In this document: positions 12,134-19,563 of the stretch, one piece after another
How the letters are laid out: the number at the start of each line of letters is the position of its first letter
Numbering within the stretch: position 1 is the first letter of the stretch
Assembly (NCBI GenBank): GCA_947084925.1
Contig: CAMTUJ010000043.1
Coordinates: 1-19,563 of the forward strand
Length of the DNA: 19,563 nt
Reading direction: 5' to 3'
DNA from: JAGPUQ01 sp947084925
GTDB lineage: Bacteria; Pseudomonadota; Gammaproteobacteria; Pseudomonadales; Porticoccaceae
Made by a program: the position numbers and the translations under genes
Notes under the pieces: generated by a model
Seen by the model: only the letters and a program-made list of their open reading frames with translations
Databases searched by the model: none
What the model was told of the DNA's origin: nothing

Positions 12134-13180
12134 ATGGAATACCGCAAGCTCGGCAACACCGGTCTCGACGTCAGCCTGATCTGCCTGGGCACCATGACCT
12201 GGGGCGAGCAGAACAGTCTCGACGACGCCCTGCAACAACTCGATTACGCGCTCGATCAGGGCGTCAACTTTGTCGATGCGGCGGAAATGTATCCGGTGCC
12301 GCCGCGCGCCGAAACCCAGGGCCGCACCGAGGAATGCATCGGCGAGTGGTTTGCGCGACGCGGCGGCCGCGACCGCGTGATCCTGGCCACCAAGGTGTCC
12401 GGCCGTTCGGACGCCACCGGCGACTGGCGCCATCTGCGCGGCGGGCCGCAGCTCAGCCGCGCGCACATTCGCGAGGCGGTGCGGGATTCCCTCAAGCGTC
12501 TGCGCACCGATTACATCGATCTGTACCAGGTGCACTGGCCCGAACGCACCACCAATTTTTTCGGTCAGCTCGGCTACCGTCACCGCGAGCAGGAAGGGCT
12601 GAATTCCATCGAGGAAACCCTGGCGGCGCTTACCGAGCTGGTCCGTGAGGGTCTGGTACGCCATATCGGCATCTCGAACGAGACGCCCTGGGGCGTGATG
12701 GAATATCTGCGCGCGGCCCGGGAGCGCGATCTGGTCCGCGTCGCCAGCATCCAGAATCCCTACAACCTGCTCAATCGCAGCTTCGAGATCGGTCTCGCCG
12801 AGATGTCCCTGCGCGAACAGGTGGGGCTGCTGGCCTATTCGCCCCTCGCCATGGCCATGCTCACCGGCAAGTATTCCGGTGGCGCGCGGCCCGAGGGCGC
12901 GCGGCTGACCCTGTTCAACCGTTTCCAGCGCTATTCCGGGCCCCAGGCGGTGGCGGCCAGCGAGGCCTATGTGGCGCTCGCCCGCGAGCACGACCTGGAC
13001 CCGGGCGCCATGGCGCTCGCCTTCGTCAACAGCCGCGAGTTCGTCACCAGCACCATCATCGGCGCGACGCGCATGGATCAGCTCGCCGCCAATATCGCGA
13101 GCGTTCGGGTGAAACTGTCTGACGCAGTGATCGCCGGGATCGAAGCGATCCACCGTCAGTACAGTAATCCGGCGCCCTGA
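12134..13180 (+). CDS. tas: Tas-type NADP(H)-dependent aldo/keto reductase
   Basis: A 348-residue TIM-barrel oxidoreductase closely like E. coli Tas over its whole length. Motifs: LGTMTWGEQNS, VNFVDAAEMYPVPPR, ETQGRTE, DYIDLYQVHWP, GLVRHIGISNETPWGVM, IQNPYNLLNRSFEIGLAEMS, GARLTLFNRFQRYS and the end YSNPAP. The catalytic tetrad is complete: Asp48, Tyr53, Lys87, His134. The physiological substrate of Tas is unclear; in E. coli it suppresses tyrosine auxotrophy. ATG 12134 has GGGAGA 8 bases upstream. Divergent from the rhodanese operon. Normal length, no damage. Confidence 0.93.
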   Translation: MEYRKLGNTGLDVSLICLGTMTWGEQNSLDDALQQLDYALDQGVNFVDAAEMYPVPPRAETQGRTEECIGEWFARRGGRDRVILATKVSGRSDATGDWRHLRGGPQLSRAHIREAVRDSLKRLRTDYIDLYQVHWPERTTNFFGQLGYRHREQEGLNSIEETLAALTELVREGLVRHIGISNETPWGVMEYLRAARERDLVRVASIQNPYNLLNRSFEIGLAEMSLREQVGLLAYSPLAMAMLTGKYSGGARPEGARLTLFNRFQRYSGPQAVAASEAYVALAREHDLDPGAMALAFVNSREFVTSTIIGATRMDQLAANIASVRVKLSDAVIAGIEAIHRQYSNPAP

Positions 13181-13187
13181 TTCCGCA

Positions 13188-13350
13188 ATGCCGGCAACCG
13201 TCCTCGACTACTGGTTCGGCGCCGACCGCGCCGACGCCCTGCGCAACCCGGCGCGGGCGCGGCTGTGGTGGCGCAAGGACCCGGCTCACCGACGCCGATA
13301 TTCGCGTGCATTGGGCGTCGTTTGGTGAGCGCGTACACCGTCGGGCCGGA
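13188..13350 (+). pseudogene. DUF924 family gene, frameshifted N-terminal remnant
   Basis: From ATG 13188, only 7 bases after tas, the frame reads MPATVLDYWFGADRADALRN, then LWWRKDP, the opening of DUF924 (tetratricopeptide-like, about 180-200 residues). After DP an extra G shifts the frame; in the next frame it continues LTDADIRVHWASFGERVHRR and then loses similarity. The first frame ends at TGA 13326-13328. About three quarters of the gene is missing. The spacing suggests it was once cotranscribed with tas. Confidence 0.6.
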
Positions 13351-13502
13351 TATGGCGAGGGAATCGTTCAAAGTTCCATCCCTTGATGCCCGTCGAAACC
13401 CAAATCGGACGAAAGTAATCCCGGTCTCGGTCATCGAGTAGCGCCCGTCGAGGCTGCTGACCCCTTGTACTTACCCCTTGTGTTCACCGCGGCTCGCGGA
13501 GC
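13351..13502. other. Convergent intergenic gap with a short hairpin
   Basis: CCGCG-GCT-CGCGG (13487-13499) sits 3 bases past the deacylase stop and could act in its termination, but has a five-pair stem and no T tract. Nothing else recognised. Confidence 0.3.
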
Positions 13503-15203
13503 TCAGGCATTCACCCCGCGGCGCAGCAACCGGCCCGGCAGCACATCCCCCACCCCCAGCAGATCGCGATCGCGCTGGCGCAGCAGCACGCCGTTGACGA
13601 TCACCGCATCGACGCCAAAGGCTTTCGCGATCAGCCGGTCCTGCCCCGCGGGTTGGTCGTACACCCGCTCCAGTGCGCCCGCGTTCACCGTGGCGGGATC
13701 GATCACCACCACGTCGGCGGGTTTGCCCACTTGCAACAGGCCGCGGTCCCTGATGCCGAACACTTCGGCGGGCCGCGAGGTCAGCATGCGGATGGCTTCC
13801 TCGAACGGGATGGCTTTCTTGTCGCGCACCCAGCGGCCGAGCAGATAGGTGGGCAGACAGGCATCGCACAACTGGCTGGCATGGGCGCCGGCGTCGGAAA
13901 GGCCGAGCACGGTGTTGCGATCCTTGAGCAGATCCTCCACCACGGTTTCGTCGGCGTTGGCCACCGGCATCCGGAAGCGCGCTTCCAGGTTGGTGGCAAG
14001 CGCCAGGTCGAAGCCGAGGTCGATGGTTTCGACGCCCAGTTCCCGCGCGACTTCGCCGACGGTGCGCTCCTCGTACTCCGGACGGCCGCACATGGAGATG
14101 ACGGAGCTTTCCCAGGAGGTGCGGAACGAGGCACGCACACTCGCCATCTTTTCCTTCACCAGGCGCCGGAATTCGGGATCGGCGTAGAATTTTTTCTTGC
14201 CTTCGGCATCGGCCGCGGCGACCGGCTTGAACACCGACAGGCTTTCGAACGGAAAGGGTTCCTTGAACTGGAACTCGAAGCACAGCGGCCGCGGCGTCAC
14301 CTGGGGCACGATGTTGCGGCCCTTGGCGATCAGCTCGGCGGTGCGCTCCTGCTGCTTGATGTGCGCGTCGGGGCTGACCATGCCGGCCAGCATGGCGGTC
14401 CAGCTGATGGTGATGTCGTTCTCTTCGGCGAGCTTTTCGTACTCGTCGAACCAGAGTTCCTTGCCGGCCGTGGCCTGCATCATGCCCTTGCCGCCTTTCA
14501 GGGTGGACACCAGGCTGCGGACTTCCTCGTAGGAGGCGACCCGGCTCGGCACCGGCCGGCCCTTGAGGCCGACATGGGTCGCGGATTTGGAGGTGGCGAA
14601 GCCGATGGCGCCGGCGGCCATGGCCTCGGCGACGATCTTGCGCATCTGCTCGATTTCGTCCGCGGTGGCTTCGCGCTCGGTGGCTGCTTCGCCCATCACA
14701 TAGAGGCGGGTGGGGGTATGGCCGATCAGCACGCCCACGTTGATGGCGGTGCCGGCTTTTTCGATCGCATCCAGATACTCGGGAAAGGTCTCGAACGGCC
14801 AGTCGGCGCCGAGGCCCGCCTGGAGCGCCGCCGGGCTCATGCCTTCGACTTTTTCCAGGGTGCCGATGATGAGATTGTGATGCTCGGGGCGGGTCGGCGC
14901 GACGCCAAAGCCGCAGTTGCCGAGCACCACCGTGGTGACGCCGTGCCAAGGCGATATGGTCAGCATGCGGTCCCAGAGTATCTGGGCGTCGTAGTGGGTG
15001 TGGATGTCCACAAATCCCGGCGTGATCATCCGGTCCGTGGCGTCGATGGTGGTGGCGGCGGTGCCGGGCGCCTGCCCGAGCGCCACCACCTTGCCGTCCT
15101 TGATGGCGACGTCCCCGCGATAGCCGGGCGCCCCGGAGCCGTCGACGATGGTGCCGCCGGTGATCTTGATGTCGTAGGTCGTGTGGTTGGTGTCGTTGCT
15201 CAT
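13503..15203 (-). CDS. N-acyl-D-amino-acid deacylase-like amidohydrolase
   Basis: A 566-residue metal-dependent hydrolase of the amidohydrolase superfamily. YDIKITGGTIVDGSGAPGYRGDV is the N-terminal beta-sandwich part, ITPGFVDIHTHYDAQ carries the H68-T-H70 metal ligands, VVLGNCGFGVAP the bridging Cys97 typical of D-aminoacylases, and LSDAGAH (435-441) the catalytic Asp. GLLQVGKPADVVVIDPATV returns to the sandwich. Family members cut N-acyl-D-amino acids, D-glutamate or related amides; the exact substrate here cannot be read. ATG 15203 has GAGGCGA 6 bases upstream. No signal peptide. It follows the amidohydrolase_2 gene by 67 bases on the same strand, likely one operon for degrading an amide or ring compound. 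Confidence 0.88.
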   Translation of the reverse strand: MSNDTNHTTYDIKITGGTIVDGSGAPGYRGDVAIKDGKVVALGQAPGTAATTIDATDRMITPGFVDIHTHYDAQILWDRMLTISPWHGVTTVVLGNCGFGVAPTRPEHHNLIIGTLEKVEGMSPAALQAGLGADWPFETFPEYLDAIEKAGTAINVGVLIGHTPTRLYVMGEAATEREATADEIEQMRKIVAEAMAAGAIGFATSKSATHVGLKGRPVPSRVASYEEVRSLVSTLKGGKGMMQATAGKELWFDEYEKLAEENDITISWTAMLAGMVSPDAHIKQQERTAELIAKGRNIVPQVTPRPLCFEFQFKEPFPFESLSVFKPVAAADAEGKKKFYADPEFRRLVKEKMASVRASFRTSWESSVISMCGRPEYEERTVGEVARELGVETIDLGFDLALATNLEARFRMPVANADETVVEDLLKDRNTVLGLSDAGAHASQLCDACLPTYLLGRWVRDKKAIPFEEAIRMLTSRPAEVFGIRDRGLLQVGKPADVVVIDPATVNAGALERVYDQPAGQDRLIAKAFGVDAVIVNGVLLRQRDRDLLGVGDVLPGRLLRRGVNA

Positions 15204-15270
15204 GGTGTCGCCTCGCTAACGCAAACCGCCCTGGGACGCCGGGCGGGTGCTGTGGTGTTTGTCGCCCGTT

Positions 15271-16374
15271 TCAGACCGGCAGGTTGTAGCACTCCACGAC
15301 GTTGTCGTGGAGGATCCAGTTCTTTTCCTGCTCGGACATGTCCTTGGTGTGCTCGGTCAGGATTTCCTGCGACCAGGGCCAGGTGGAATCGCTGTGGGGA
15401 AAGTCGTTCGCCCACATCAGTCGCCGCGGGTTCATTTCGTCGCGGTGCTTGAAGGCGGTCCAGTCGTCCTGGAAGGTCAGATAGATATTGCTTTTGAAGT
15501 ATTCGCTCGGCAGTTTTTCGAGCGGCGGGCACTTCATCCAGTAGCGGTGCCGGTTGTAGGCGTGGTCCATGCGGTAGATGAAGTGGGGCACCCAGCCGGC
15601 ATCGGCCTCGGCGCAGACCACTTTCAGTTTCGGATGGCGCTCGAATACGCCGCCGAACACGAAGGTGCCGAGAATGTCCTGGCAGCCGCGCATGATGGCG
15701 AGAAAGCCGTTGATCTTCGGGCCGCGTTGTTTGGTGATCGAGTCGGCCTTGGAGGTCAGGATGTGGAACGACAGCGGCATCTGCATATCGACGGCGGCTT
15801 CCCACAGCGGGTCGTACATGGGGTCGTGGTAATCGGCGGCGGGCGGGTTGCCGGTCATCATCACGCCGACGTAACCGCGCTTCCTGGCGTCTTCGATTTC
15901 CTTGATGCCTTCGTCCACCGACCGCAATGCCACTTGACCGAGACCGAACAGGCGATTTTTCGGTGCGTCGGCAATATAGCCTTCGAGCCAGCGGTTGTAG
16001 GCGCTGAAGCAGGCCACCTGATAATCGACGTCGGGGTGGTTGCACAGCATCATGCCAACGGTCGGATAGATCAGCTCGGCCGACACCCCGTCGCGGTCCT
16101 GATCGGCGACGCGATACTTCGCGTCCCAGGAACTGCGCGGCAGGTCGGAAAATTTCATGCCGCCGGGCTTGAGCTCCTCGGGCTTGCGCCCGGCCGCCGC
16201 CACCAGCCCCATGGGTATCGGCTGATCCAGGCCGTCGATGACGAAGATGTCGCCGTATTTTTCGTGCGCGATCATGTGAGGCGCGCGGTCGCGGAATTTC
16301 GGATCGATATTGTCGATGTAGCAGTTGGGCGGCTCGGCGATATGGGAGTCCGCGGAAATCACGGGTTTGAGCAT
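15271..16374 (-). CDS. Amidohydrolase_2 family metal-dependent hydrolase
   Basis: A 367-residue TIM-barrel enzyme of the family that holds ACMSD and gamma-resorcylate decarboxylases. Signs: VISADSHIAEPPNCYIDNI with the DSHxxEP start, CFSAYNRWLEGYIADAP, GQVALRSVDEGIKEIEDAR, RGYVGVMMTGNP, LSFHILTS, GGVFERHPKLKVVCAEADAGWVP, and RRLMWANDFPHSDSTWPWS with the late metal or catalytic Asp. Relatives either hydrolyse C-N bonds or decarboxylate aromatic acids; which applies is open. ATG 16374 has GAGGACC about 6 bases upstream; the long frame beyond it runs into repeat sequence and is not coding. First gene of a likely operon with the deacylase. Confidence 0.88.
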   Translation of the reverse strand: MLKPVISADSHIAEPPNCYIDNIDPKFRDRAPHMIAHEKYGDIFVIDGLDQPIPMGLVAAAGRKPEELKPGGMKFSDLPRSSWDAKYRVADQDRDGVSAELIYPTVGMMLCNHPDVDYQVACFSAYNRWLEGYIADAPKNRLFGLGQVALRSVDEGIKEIEDARKRGYVGVMMTGNPPAADYHDPMYDPLWEAAVDMQMPLSFHILTSKADSITKQRGPKINGFLAIMRGCQDILGTFVFGGVFERHPKLKVVCAEADAGWVPHFIYRMDHAYNRHRYWMKCPPLEKLPSEYFKSNIYLTFQDDWTAFKHRDEMNPRRLMWANDFPHSDSTWPWSQEILTEHTKDMSEQEKNWILHDNVVECYNLPV

Positions 16375-16530
16375 GGCATGGTCCTCGGATGGGTGAATGG
16401 ATACATCAGGCACGGTCAGGATTGATTGCGCGCGGTGCTTGGCCGCAGCGCTTATGTCAAACCCTAGTAAAACCCAAGCGAAATCAAAATGCCATGCCGC
16501 GTCCTTCCGCGATGGAAGCCGTATGAAAAG

Positions 16531-16738
16531 GCATCGTAGGGTGGGTAAGCGCAGCGCACCCACCGAAAAAGCCACTCGCCCGCCGACAGAAGTGGAGCCG
16601 CGATCACGGCGGATGCGCTGGCGCTTATCCGCCCTACGCGTGGAGATGTACCGCGTGGACGCGGCCTATCGGCTTTTGCCTACCCTACGATGGGTGTCTC
16701 CGGTATTGCTGCCGTCTGTAGGGTTTTCACCCAACCTC
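16531..16738 (-). repeat. 206-bp interspersed element, copy 2, inverted
   Basis: Inverted, imperfect copy of 7917-8122. Shared blocks include GTGGGTAAGCGCAGCGCACC, GATCACGGCGGATGCGC, CGCTTATCCGCCCTACGCG, CCTATCGGC and GGGTTTTCACCCAACCTC. The two copies differ most around ACTCGCCCGCCGACAGAAG. No copy of the 26-base flanking repeat is seen here. It lies upstream of the amidohydrolase operon; the ORF reading VGKRSAPTEK across it is a translation of the repeat, not a gene. Confidence 0.75.
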
Positions 16739-17015
16739 GATGGCGGGGTGGTCGGCGCGCGGGCGATCAGGAGTCTTGGTTAGACGGTAGAGCGCCCCGA
16801 CGCGGCCGGCAGCCCCTGTGGTCGGCAGTTTGCGGTCGTCATCAGATGCGACTCGGGTCGCAACCGGCTGTCATGGGGTTTCTATGTGGACGTCACGACC
16901 CCGGCATCAAGTGGTCACAGACCACGGGCAGTCTTGGCACGGGATTGCTCGCAGCATCCCGATCCAAGGTGGTACCCGCCGCTCGGGTACGGATGAATTT
17001 CGGGAGAAATCGATC
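16739..17015. other. Leader region of the phosphodiesterase gene
   Basis: Non-coding as far as I can tell. GGTACCCGCCGCTCGGGTACG near 16972-16990 holds an inverted GTACC/GGTAC. CGGGAGA at 17001-17007 is the ribosome binding site of the next gene. No promoter could be fixed. Confidence 0.35.
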
Positions 17016-18308
17016 ATGGGGAAAGCGATGATGTTCAGAAGCTGTATCGCCGCTCTGCTGGTCAGCACGGCGGGGGTGCTGGAAGCGGCCGTGCCGGTGG
17101 CGGCCAAAAGTGGCAACGGTCGAGCGCTGGGTGTTCACGAGGTGCAACTCGGCCCGCGGCCGTTCTATCTGGTGAAGGACATGGATGCCGGTCCGCTCAA
17201 GGACAAGCTTGCGTCCTGCGAGAATGGCCCGTTTTTCCGCAGCGATTTTTCCATAGGTCATCGGGGAGCCGCGATGCAATTTCCGGAGCATACCCGGGAA
17301 TCCTACGAAGCCGCGGCACGGATGGGTGCCGGGATCATCGAGTGCGATGTGACCTTCACCAAGGACAAGGCGTTGGTGTGTCGCCATTCGCAGTGCGATT
17401 TGCACACCACCACCAATATCCTGGCGACGCCGCTGGCGGAGAAATGCAGTCAGGATTTCGTGCCGGCGGTGCTGGATCCGGTGACCGGCGCAGTCTTGCA
17501 GCCGGCCCAGGCCAAGTGCTGCACCAGCGACATCACGGTGGCGGAGTTCAAGACCCTCAAGGGCAAGATGGATGCGGCCAATCCCAGGGCCACCACGGTG
17601 GCGGGGTACCTCGACGGGACTCCGCATTGGCGCACGGATGTCTATGCCCAGAACGGCACGCTGATGACGCATGCCGAGAGTATCGAGCTTATCCGCAATC
17701 TGGGTGCCAAGTTCACGCCGGAGCTGAAATCCGCGGGTGTGCCCATGCCGTTTGACAGCAATGGCGACGGCGTCGGCGATTACAGCCAGGCGGATTATGC
17801 GCAGCAAATGATCGACGAGTACAAGGCGGCGGGTGTTTCCCCGAGTCGGGTGTGGGCGCAATCCTTCGACAAGAACGACGTGCTCTACTGGATCGCGCAC
17901 GAGCCGGCATTCGGGCAACAGGCCGTGTTCCTGGACGATGCCGATGTTCCCGCGGACCTTCCCGGCGCCGCCGAGCTCCAGGGTTACGCGGCTCAGGGTA
18001 TCCGGATCTGGGCGCCGGCGATGTGGGCACTGCTCGCGCTCGATCCGGCCGGCCACATCGTCCCCTCGCAACACGCGCGCAACGCCAGGGCGGCGGGGCT
18101 CGACATCATCACCTGGACCCTGGAGCGCTCCTGGCCGATGGCTGCGGGCGGCGGCTATTACTACCAGTCCGTCACCGACGCGATCGACAACGATGGCGAC
18201 ATGATGACGGCGCTGGATGTACTGGCCCGGGATGTCGGCGTACTCGGTGTATTCAGCGACTGGCCGGCGACCGTCACCTATTACGCCAACTGCATGGGTC
18301 TGAAATAA
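17016..18308 (+). CDS. Exported glycerophosphodiester phosphodiesterase
   Basis: A 430-residue hydrolase of glycerophosphodiesters to an alcohol and glycerol 3-phosphate. Residues 1-30 are a Sec signal peptide (MMFRSCIAALLVSTAGVLEA), so it works in the periplasm or outside. The GDPD TIM barrel begins SIGHRGAAMQFPEHT (79-93, catalytic His82-Arg83), with GAGIIECDVTFTKD (105-117; metal ligands Glu109, Asp111) and the second catalytic His124 (CRHSQC). FTPELKS (233-239) gives the next metal Glu. Longer than GlpQ of E. coli, with insertions, six or more Cys, and two Asp-rich loops, DSNGDGVGDYS (247-257) and DNDGD (391-395), that look calcium-binding. ATG 17016 follows CGGGAGA at a good distance; an earlier in-frame start at 16818 would bury the signal peptide. 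Monocistronic. Confidence 0.9.
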   Translation: MGKAMMFRSCIAALLVSTAGVLEAAVPVAAKSGNGRALGVHEVQLGPRPFYLVKDMDAGPLKDKLASCENGPFFRSDFSIGHRGAAMQFPEHTRESYEAAARMGAGIIECDVTFTKDKALVCRHSQCDLHTTTNILATPLAEKCSQDFVPAVLDPVTGAVLQPAQAKCCTSDITVAEFKTLKGKMDAANPRATTVAGYLDGTPHWRTDVYAQNGTLMTHAESIELIRNLGAKFTPELKSAGVPMPFDSNGDGVGDYSQADYAQQMIDEYKAAGVSPSRVWAQSFDKNDVLYWIAHEPAFGQQAVFLDDADVPADLPGAAELQGYAAQGIRIWAPAMWALLALDPAGHIVPSQHARNARAAGLDIITWTLERSWPMAAGGGYYYQSVTDAIDNDGDMMTALDVLARDVGVLGVFSDWPATVTYYANCMGLK

Positions 18309-18389
18309 CGGATCCGCAAAGAACCGCATTCGCCATGCCTGCTCGCGCGGGTGTGGCGAGTGATTCGATGTCGATTCGCGATAACGCCT

Positions 18390-18420
18390 GGCCGGCGCGG
18401 CAAGGAAGATTGCGCCGGCC
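18390..18420. terminator. Hairpin between convergent genes
   Basis: GGCCGGCGC (18390-18398) and GCGCCGGCC (18412-18420) form a perfect 9-pair, all G-C stem with a 13-base loop. It lies 9 bases before the stop of the oxidoreductase gene (minus strand) and 81 bases after the phosphodiesterase stop. No T tract on either side. Confidence 0.45.
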
Positions 18421-18429
18421 GCTGTCGGC

Positions 18430-19314
18430 TTAGCGTCCCGGCGCCAATGCGGTCAGCGCATCGGCGTCGAAGCCGGGTGCGCCATCCGGTCGCAGCGGCT
18501 GGATGCAGACGTGATCGGCGCCGTTCGCCCAGTGCGCCTCGATGCGCTTGTGGATGGCGGTCTCATCGCCCCAGGCCACGATGCCGTCCACCAGGCGGTC
18601 GCTGCCGCCGTGCTCGAAATCGCGCTCCTCGAAACCCAGCCAGAGCAGATTGTTGCGGTAGTTCTGCAAGCCCAGATAGAGCGCCATGAACTTGCGCGCC
18701 ACCCGCCGCGCTGCGCCGGGATCTTTCATGAGCAGCACTTTCTGCTCCGGCGCCAGCAGCTTGTCGGGGCCGAGAATGGCGCGGGCGCGGGCCGTGTGTT
18801 CCGGGGTGACGAAGTAGGGGTGAGCGCCATCGGCGACTTCCCCGGCGAGGCCGAGCATCCGGTCGCGCAGCGCGGCCAGGATCAGCGGCACGGGCTCGGG
18901 CGCCAGCGGGGCGGCGTAGCTCGCCGCGTTCATGGCCGCGACATAGGCGCGCATGGTGGCCACGGGTTTGCCGTAGTCGTGGTGACGCATCGGGGTGACG
19001 ATTTCGGCGTGGGAGACCCCGAGCCCGAGCACCAGGCGGCCGCCGCTGATCTCCTGCAGCGAGCGCCGCGCCGCGTTCATCGCCATCGCATCGCGGGCGT
19101 AGATGTTGGCGATGCCGGTGGCGAGTTTGAGGCGGCTGGTCTCGCGCGCGAGCAGGGTCAGCAGCACGAAGGGATCGCGACCGAACGCCTCGGGCGCCCA
19201 GAGCGCGCCGTAGCCGAGGTGTTCCAGCCGCTGCGCCAGGGCGATGCAATCCTGATACGGGTAGGCTTCGAGCCAGGTCCAGACGCCCAGGCGTCCCAGA
19301 TCGGGTTTGGTCAT
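18430..19314 (-). CDS. LLM-class flavin- or F420-dependent oxidoreductase
   Basis: A 294-residue luciferase-like TIM-barrel protein. GVWTWLEAYPYQDCIALAQRLEHLGYGALWAPEAFGRDPF, LATGIANIYARDAMAMNAARRSL, GGRLVLGLGVSHAEIVTPM and DHVCIQPLRPDG follow the pattern of the LLM family annotated as F420-dependent (TIGR03620-like). F420 is rarely made in this group of bacteria, so FMN is as likely. The substrate is unknown; such enzymes often belong to breakdown of small organic compounds, which would suit the amidohydrolase pair nearby, but it is not in their operon. ATG 19314 is chosen because AAGGTG lies 6 bases upstream; the GTG at 19323 has no usable Shine-Dalgarno. Confidence 0.88.
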   Translation of the reverse strand: MTKPDLGRLGVWTWLEAYPYQDCIALAQRLEHLGYGALWAPEAFGRDPFVLLTLLARETSRLKLATGIANIYARDAMAMNAARRSLQEISGGRLVLGLGVSHAEIVTPMRHHDYGKPVATMRAYVAAMNAASYAAPLAPEPVPLILAALRDRMLGLAGEVADGAHPYFVTPEHTARARAILGPDKLLAPEQKVLLMKDPGAARRVARKFMALYLGLQNYRNNLLWLGFEERDFEHGGSDRLVDGIVAWGDETAIHKRIEAHWANGADHVCIQPLRPDGAPGFDADALTALAPGR

Positions 19315-19441
19315 GACGGGCACCTTGTCTTATTTGGGAGTGGTCGCGCCATTATGGCGAAAACGGCGGGCCAGCGACGCCGGCGGCGTGGCGCGCCGGT
19401 CGCAGGCAGCGCTTGCCGGACAGCGTGGGGCGGCTAAGAAC

Positions 19442-19563
19442 TTATCCGTAAATAATGTTTATCTTGAGATGCACTTTTCGGAACGCGATGATGCCCGCTG
19501 CGAGATGGTTGAGCGCGAGGAAACTGCGATCAAGTTTTTCATAGCGCACCAGCAGCTTGCGAA
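19442..19563 (-). mobile_element. IS5-like transposase, C-terminus, running off the window
   Basis: The minus strand reads RKLLVRYEKLDRSFLALNHL, AAGIIAFRKV and ends NIIYG with TAA at 19442-19444. This is the end of an IS5-family DDE transposase: the R-Y-E-K segment holds the late catalytic Glu, followed by the helix ending in the typical AxIIxFRKV. Only 39 residues lie inside the window. CTAA at 19434-19437 fits the YTAR target of IS5, which would put the element's end at about 19438. Confidence 0.8.

Noticed and set aside
13653..15452. 599-residue plus-strand ORF
   Set aside because: Complementary to the deacylase gene; His/Gly/Arg-rich shadow without motifs.
15247..16425. 392-residue plus-strand ORF
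   Set aside because: Antisense to the amidohydrolase_2 gene, which carries the real motifs.
16893..18329. 478-residue minus-strand ORF
   Set aside because: Antisense to the phosphodiesterase gene, whose signal peptide and catalytic residues are clear.
18511..19437. 308-residue plus-strand ORF
   Set aside because: Shadow of the LLM oxidoreductase gene.

Overview
The window looks like chromosomal DNA from a high-G+C proteobacterium, most likely an environmental gammaproteobacterium. This rests on the gene families (Tas-type aldo/keto reductase, RsuA, YafJ-type amidotransferase), SD-led starts, and interspersed GTCATGCCCGCG-type repeats. It is an inference from recognised proteins, not a computed taxonomy. 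One stretch, about 80-910, has visibly lower G+C (135 of 300 bases over 601-900, 45%) and reads as a transferred cassette.

Left third (1-6.2 kb) is accessory and decaying. A HicB-like antitoxin overlaps a hicA toxin gene broken by a 7-bp tandem duplication. Next to it, on the other strand, a Phd/YefM antitoxin with a strong promoter and palindromic operator precedes a PIN toxin cut after 16 codons at the edge of the low-G+C cassette. Two glycosyltransferases (GT2, GT4) follow. The GT4 stop codon lies in a REP-like repeat that is interrupted by a degenerate IS1182-type transposase fragment. An ArsR-type repressor, a HepT-like HEPN protein with a substituted catalytic His and a possible 38-codon MntA remnant come next. 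The section ends with a sugar-phosphate transferase that lost its N-terminal half but kept its catalytic core. Three toxin-antitoxin-like modules within 5 kb thus all appear damaged. The glycosyltransferases and transferase core look like part of an exopolysaccharide or O-antigen locus.

Middle (6.5-13.2 kb) is mostly housekeeping: RsuA pseudouridine synthase, a small YjdJ-type acetyltransferase, a repeat-rich 1-kb gap, and a secreted Cys-rich (DUF4215) protein with its own leader. A tight minus-strand operon (rhodanese, class II glutamine amidotransferase, GNAT) follows, then Tas on the plus strand and a frameshifted DUF924 stub.

Right third (13.5-19.5 kb) carries an N-acyl-D-amino-acid deacylase-like amidohydrolase paired with an amidohydrolase_2 enzyme. 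It also holds an exported glycerophosphodiester phosphodiesterase and a luciferase-like (LLM) oxidoreductase. The last 122 bases are the C-terminus of an IS5-like transposase. A roughly 206-bp element occurs twice in opposite orientation (about 7917-8122 and 16531-16738), bracketing the middle and right genes. Hairpins sit between several convergent pairs. No tRNA, rRNA, CRISPR array or known riboswitch was seen.
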